A DNA stretch of 25,625 nucleotides from Hyphochytrium catenoides (Eukaryota > Sar > Hyphochytriomycetes > Hyphochytriales > Hyphochytriaceae). The notes beneath the pieces were generated by a model. The model did no database searches. It was not told the DNA's origin and saw nothing but the letters and a program-made list of their open reading frames with translations. Position numbers and translations under genes: made by a program. Below are positions 21,401 to 25,625 of this stretch, piece by piece; positions within the stretch are counted from its first letter, which is position 1; each line of letters opens with the position of its first letter. The stretch covers positions 1-25,625 of the forward strand of contig FLMG01002559.1 in the NCBI GenBank assembly GCA_900088475.1, read 5' to 3'.

Positions 21401-24400
21401 CAATGTAAGTTCTCAATGTGTCAGCTCAAAACATAAGACCAGTCATAAATACGGCGTAGTAAAGCCTCCAACTATTGAGAAGAGCTCAGCATAATGTGAT
21501 AGCCAAAGTGAGAGCTAACATGGAATGGCTGTGCCACAAGGTTATTCCATCTTCCACCGTCATCTCGGCCGAAGGAGTGATCGCCCAAAAAGCGTAGTAG
21601 TCCGTAAAGATACTTAAGGTCATTGCTCGTGGATGTGCTGGGGGTTGGGGTGCCTAGGGAGACAGCGGGAAAATAAAAAGTAAGGCCTGGCAGTATGTAG
21701 TATGGTATGCGGTGGCTCTAGGCAGGCAATGACTCTGCGCTCAACCAGCAATTGCGAGAGGCACATGTGACGCAAACAAGAAGACACAAAATGACAGACA
21801 GACTAGAAAATAGAAGACAAAGGCACGGCAAGGAACTAGGACAGTACCGGTCATGACCCACTTATACTCGGCCTTTAGAGCCGACGCCAACTGGCCGGCA
21901 TCCGTTATGCTCAAAGTCCCTAAAGAGTGGCCCTGACCGGTCATATGACACGATAGAACGTTAGAATAAAATCCCTAAACGGTGCCAAGCTAAACGGTGC
22001 ACAGCGAGACAGAGTGACCGATGGCTCCGTCAAACTGCCGAGCACGACATAGAGCATGAAGACTCTATCAGACTGCAAACGGGGGACATAGGGAATAGGG
22101 AGTAAATTGAACGAAAACGTTGGCGCCTTTCTAAACTGGCGGACTAACGACCAGACGTGGCCCACCTACAGGTGGCCGTTCACGCTGTCTTCCGTCCATG
22201 GCAATGAGCATGGGCATGACCCTTCCACCGTTCAAGATTGCAAAGCGAAATGCACAAAGCTGCCTCAGAAGGACAAAAGAGCAGAGGACGACGCTCTTGG
22301 CGCTGTCTTGGTAATTGTACCTCGTCTATGATAACCCTGACCCAGTAAACCTTAAGTAGGTTGCTGACACGCAGTCGCTTCCCTCCGGGTACTCCAGCGC
22401 CGCCATAGAACACTTCGTCACGGAGTCTCATTGGCAATCTCTCCTCTGCGTAAAATAAGGTAGCAACAGAGGTAAACTAGCTCAGCGAAGGCACGGATTG
22501 TAGGGTCGTTCATATCCAACGCAAAGTGATTCTGCCTCGGGACAGAGATGCGGCATGACAGAGACCCTAGCCCAAAGAGGAACAGCAACCGAGACACAAT
22601 AGGCTCATAACACGAACGGAATTCTGATGGTTGAAATGGATGCAAATGGTCAAAGGGAAAAGGAGGGAGAGGTCAGCATACCTAGAGCACAAGCTGGCCT
22701 TCCCTCTCTCCATTCTAAGGAAAGTCTTCTAAAAGTTGTGACCACAAGTTCACAGCTTGCCAAAGTCTCAGCAGAGGGGAGAGGTTTCGTAACACGATCA
22801 GAATCAAAGAGGATTCTGGAAAGCGAAGAGGGTGAAAGATGCTTCTCCAGTTGACTCTTCCAGTGGCCCAACAGAGGGGAAGGTACAATAATAAGAGTTG
22901 CGGAAGACGAAAGAAGGTCTTCTCCTCTCACTTCTCTCTTCCTTGTCAGAGGTGAGCGAAGATGATAACCCTCGACCTTTCTCTCCATTGCCTGCTGCTT
23001 AACTGCTGTTACCGACGTCTCTCTCCCATCTCTATACCCTGAGTCCTGCACCATGACAGAAGGTGGATGAGATGTGGGGACAGGAAACCTTGAGGCTTGG
23101 GTCCCGGCCCTCATTCCTCTTGTTTTTGCTATCAAGGAGAGGCAGGTGACTGTCTTTCCAAGACCCGGCTCGTCACAAAGCATTCCACCCGGAATGTCAG
23201 GAAGACTTGGGGTAGGGCCAACCAGGTAGTGCCCAGTTATGAGGTTGACATTTATCATCAGTCCTAGACGCAGTGGTGAACAGTAACAACCACAAGAGGA
23301 GGCACATAAGATTGAAAATAGTGTTTAGTTGTCAGCTGTGACACACCTAACGTTTGCGATAGTAATAAGGAATTAGGGGGAAACAACCAGAAAATCGGCA
23401 GGAGGAACACTTAGCGAGAAGCTGACGATGGATGAAACATTTTAGAGGAATTCCTGAGACTTCTTACGGGCACTTATACCTTCAGTTGTCCTCAATGGTA
23501 GATAAAGAGGATCTATAACCGCCCTCTTTTTGGCTTCCCTTCCCATCATCCACCTAAGACAGCGAACTTGGTGCGGCAGTAAGCGGAGGATTGCCCCAGG
23601 CACAACTGCCATGGACACATTGCGGATGGACCTAAGGGACAACAATGCGGTCAATGTACGTGGGATATCGGAGACACTCAGCAGATATAGCAAACGAGAT
23701 GCGGGCTCGAACCTGGCAGAATCACCAAAGAATAAGCACAGGAGACATTGCGTGACTTAGGGCAAACTCAAGATTTTGACTAGCGTCGGAAGCGGACTTA
23801 TGGACAAGAGACACTCTTCTAACCTTACCGGCAAGTCACTGACATGCGGCCTAGATCTGTAGGCCCTAAAAAGTTGAGGACGATCTCAAGAGTGTCTTGA
23901 GAAAGAGGGGACAGAAGACCCAAAGATTGAAGAAAGGATCGTTCCTCTGTGATAAGCTTCGCCTTCCATTCTCTCTCATGACGCTCATCTAGAAGCTCCT
24001 GAGCGCTTTCGTAAGCAGAGCTAAGAGTAGTGGACGGGGGATGGACTTCCTTTTCTCCAACCACTCTTGGCAAGCAAAGATCCGAGCTCTTTCCTACCAC
24101 GTTTCCTTGCTCCTCACCCTCTACGTCATTCGACCTCATGCATGCCTGTTGGCAGTCCGAGATAACGGAGAGCAGAAAGAGCTTCTTCTGTAGATGTTTT
24201 CTGTTCCTGTATACAACTTCGTCCTTCAAATTCAACTCTACCTCAAAGAAGAGTTCTGCCTCCAAGTCTGTTTGACAGCTTACCTGGGCTTCAAAGGTAA
24301 GCTGTGACCAAAGCGTTTGCATTGAAAGGTACGGAGGACCAAGAGTGAGATGACGGCCACGTGGTGAAAGAGAGTGAGAAGACGAAAGCAAACCATAATA

Positions 24401-24960
24401 TGAAGTAAAGAACGGAAAAGTGAATGGCCACACGCGAAAGCAAGAGCAAAGGCAAGAACTAAAAGCAATCACAAGGTTGGCCCAAGGGCGGAAGGAAGAG
24501 TAAACAGAGCAGGTACACACGAGAAGAGGTGCAATGATACCTCTCCTTCGTCTTCCAAGAGCAAGAGAGCTCGCAGCACCTCTCCAGAGGTGACGGCAGC
24601 TGTTTGTGCAGAGAACTTTGTCGGTGGCTTTCTATGGGAAGGGGTAGTAGAAGCGAATGCATTTTTATCTTTTGAGGAGGAGCGTTTCCTCTTTTTGCTG
24701 CTAGGCCCGCAAGCAGAGGATGAAGATGAGGAGAGAAAGGAGGCCGCAGGGAGAGCTTCATCTCTGTGAATCGCTGGAATATCATAGAGAAGAGTGCCAG
24801 TAGAAGAAGACATTTCCAGATAGGAAGGTCTGAGAAACTTCACTTCTTGGGCTTCTTGTTCCCCGTTTACCCTTGGCTCCACGGCTTCTGGGGGCCCATT
24901 CTGCACCCTTTGAAGGGGCGTCAGCCTCACCTGCAGGCGCAAACCTCCCAAGCAGGGCAT
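18404..24960 (-). CDS. F-box / SNF2 ATPase / RING / helicase-C protein (At3g54460-like)
   Basis: Exons in coding order: 24960-24541, 24301-23829, 23712-23480, 23263-22682, 22445-22321, 21932-21848, 21653-21520, 21318-21250, 21111-20991, 20692-20593, 20470-20343, 20189-19390, 19089-18853, 18649-18404 (3753 nt, 1250 aa, one frame). Order: Ser-rich N-terminus with a KKRKR nuclear signal (89-93); F-box-like helix set (270-298) ending in CR; SNF2 start LLPHQVRCLRWMM; Walker A DEPGLGKT (406-413); a Lys/Arg-rich insert before motif Ia; DEGH box (610-613); MTGTP (638-642); C3HC4 RING with C829, C832, C844, H846, C849, C852, C882, C885; helicase-C motifs KAIVFSQF, GAHGLDL (1107-1113) and ISRAHRLGQ (1135-1143); C-terminal RVRF. 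This matches the order of the Arabidopsis F-box/SNF2 protein At3g54460. By inference it is a nuclear DNA translocase with ubiquitin-ligase capacity. The first exon is the least certain part. Confidence 0.92.
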
Positions 24961-25035
24961 TTTAACGTCGCTGCTAGTAGAACTTCTGTAAGCTCAGAGC
25001 TCCGATCCAGCAGACCTCCGAGAAGAGAGCAGCAG

Positions 25036-25037
<2 letters not shown>
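24961..25037 (-). promoter_or_regulatory. 5' flank of the helicase gene
   Basis: Between the helicase ATG (24960) and the GA repeat. A CTTACAG word just upstream of the ATG on the minus strand resembles a splice acceptor, so a 5' untranslated exon is possible. The frame is closed upstream by a TGA, which supports ATG 24960 as the start. Confidence 0.3.
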
Positions 25038-25081
<44 letters not shown>

Positions 25082-25210
25082 GAGACAGAGACAGAGAGAG
25101 AGAGAGCGAAAGAGAGAGAGAGAGAGAGCTTGCGAAAAAGAGAGAGAAAGCGGCGAGAGAGAGAGAGAGAGTGCGGCGAGAAAAAGAGAGAGAGAGTGCG
25201 GCGAGAAAGA
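25038..25210. repeat. GA-rich microsatellite/minisatellite
   Basis: Begins as (AG)n, becomes interrupted AGAGACAG units, then turns into about 25-bp imperfect units carrying GTGCGGCGAGAAA. It lies 80-250 bp upstream of the helicase start codon. The open Arg/Glu-rich frame on the plus strand and the Leu/Ser-rich frames on the minus strand come from the repeat and are not genes. Confidence 0.93.
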
Positions 25211-25587
25211 GGACAAGCCAAAGGCCGCTACGTCCAACTTTAATCTCGATGTGTCATCGAAGGACTTTCAATAGCTGAATGAGCCTTGACCTGAGCATGC
25301 ATCAGGAGAAGCTCTCGTCAAAGGTCACGATGGAAGAGCCATGAGCAGGGTTTTTCTCCTCTCCGTGCAGTCTCTCCTTCTCTCAGCCTCTGCTCTCTTC
25401 TACCGACTGAGCAGGTAGGGCTTCCTCACTGAGGGTGGTCGTGAGGGGTGGTGGCAGCAGCAGCGGAGCTGAGATCGTTGCTGCTCAACAGCTGATGGAA
25501 TCTGACAGATGGATTCTTATTGAAGCAGCTGGAGACAGAGGAACAGAGAAAGAAGAGAGGGCGCGAAAAACGAGGGAGCGACAGCGA
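25211..25587. other. No confident gene
   Basis: Contains a CT-rich patch near 25355-25405 and GA-rich sequence beyond 25530. A plus-strand ATG at 25341 opens 25 codons that look like a signal peptide and end next to a GT donor-like site. With no downstream exon in view, it cannot be called. Confidence 0.35.
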
Positions 25588-25625
25588 GAGAGAGGAAGAG
25601 GAAGAGAGAGAGAGAGAGAGAGAGA
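25588..25625. repeat. GA-rich repeat running off the window end
   Basis: GAGAGAGGAAGAGGAAGAG followed by (GA)n up to the last base. Its full length is unknown because the window ends inside it. Confidence 0.9.

Noticed and set aside
23700-23720. tRNA B-box-like word (GGTTCGAGCCC on the minus strand)
   Set aside because: No A box, acceptor stem or anticodon arm is present at the right distance. The word is the start of helicase exon 3 after its CAG acceptor.
24766-25278. 170-codon plus-strand ORF with a long Arg-Glu repeat
   Set aside because: It is antisense to the first helicase exon and otherwise translates the GA repeat; its composition is entirely repeat-driven.
25341-25415. Short plus-strand signal-peptide-like ORF ending beside a GTAGGG donor-like site
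   Set aside because: Only 25 codons, no downstream exon inside the window, and the Leu/Ser composition follows from the local CT-rich sequence.

Overview
The window is nuclear DNA of a eukaryote. Coding regions are split by many short GT-AG introns (about 54-320 bp), there are no bacterial operon signals, and the proteins are typically eukaryotic (an H/ACA snoRNP core protein, a CBS-domain cystathionine beta-synthase, an F-box/SNF2/RING helicase). Dense genes, many small exons, GA/CT-rich simple repeats and the mix of families suggest a protist or microalga. The exact lineage cannot be fixed from the sequence; a chromerid-like alveolate is one untested guess.

Layout. 1-923: no firm gene, one possible small minus-strand ORF divergent from the next gene. 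924-1561 (+): NHP2, 4 exons, 148 aa. 1562-3867: no gene recognised, with a period-8 AGAGACAG repeat at 3531-3667. 3868-7475 (+): cystathionine beta-synthase, 12 exons, 556 aa. 7476-8065: short convergent intergenic stretch. 8066-14528 (-): an 18-exon gene for a 1262-aa protein with four predicted membrane segments, a long ankyrin array and two TIR domains. 14529-16116: mostly unassigned, with uncertain minus-strand coding signal. 16117-17373 (-): intronless 418-aa membrane protein of unknown function. 17374-18403: no gene seen. 18404-24960 (-): a 14-exon, 1250-aa F-box/SNF2/RING/helicase-C protein. 24961-25625: GA-rich repeats.

The three large spliced models were built by hand from splice signals plus family conservation. 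Each keeps one open frame across all junctions. The genes do not form an obvious pathway: ribosome/snoRNP biogenesis, transsulfuration, a putative TIR signalling receptor and a chromatin/ubiquitin remodeller sit side by side.

The most interesting item is the membrane-ankyrin-TIR-TIR protein. Its first TIR keeps the plant-type WCLxEL motif with the glutamate used by TIR NADases. The second has Gln at the equivalent position, so the protein looks like an active/pseudoenzyme TIR pair on one membrane-anchored chain, with no NB-ARC module.
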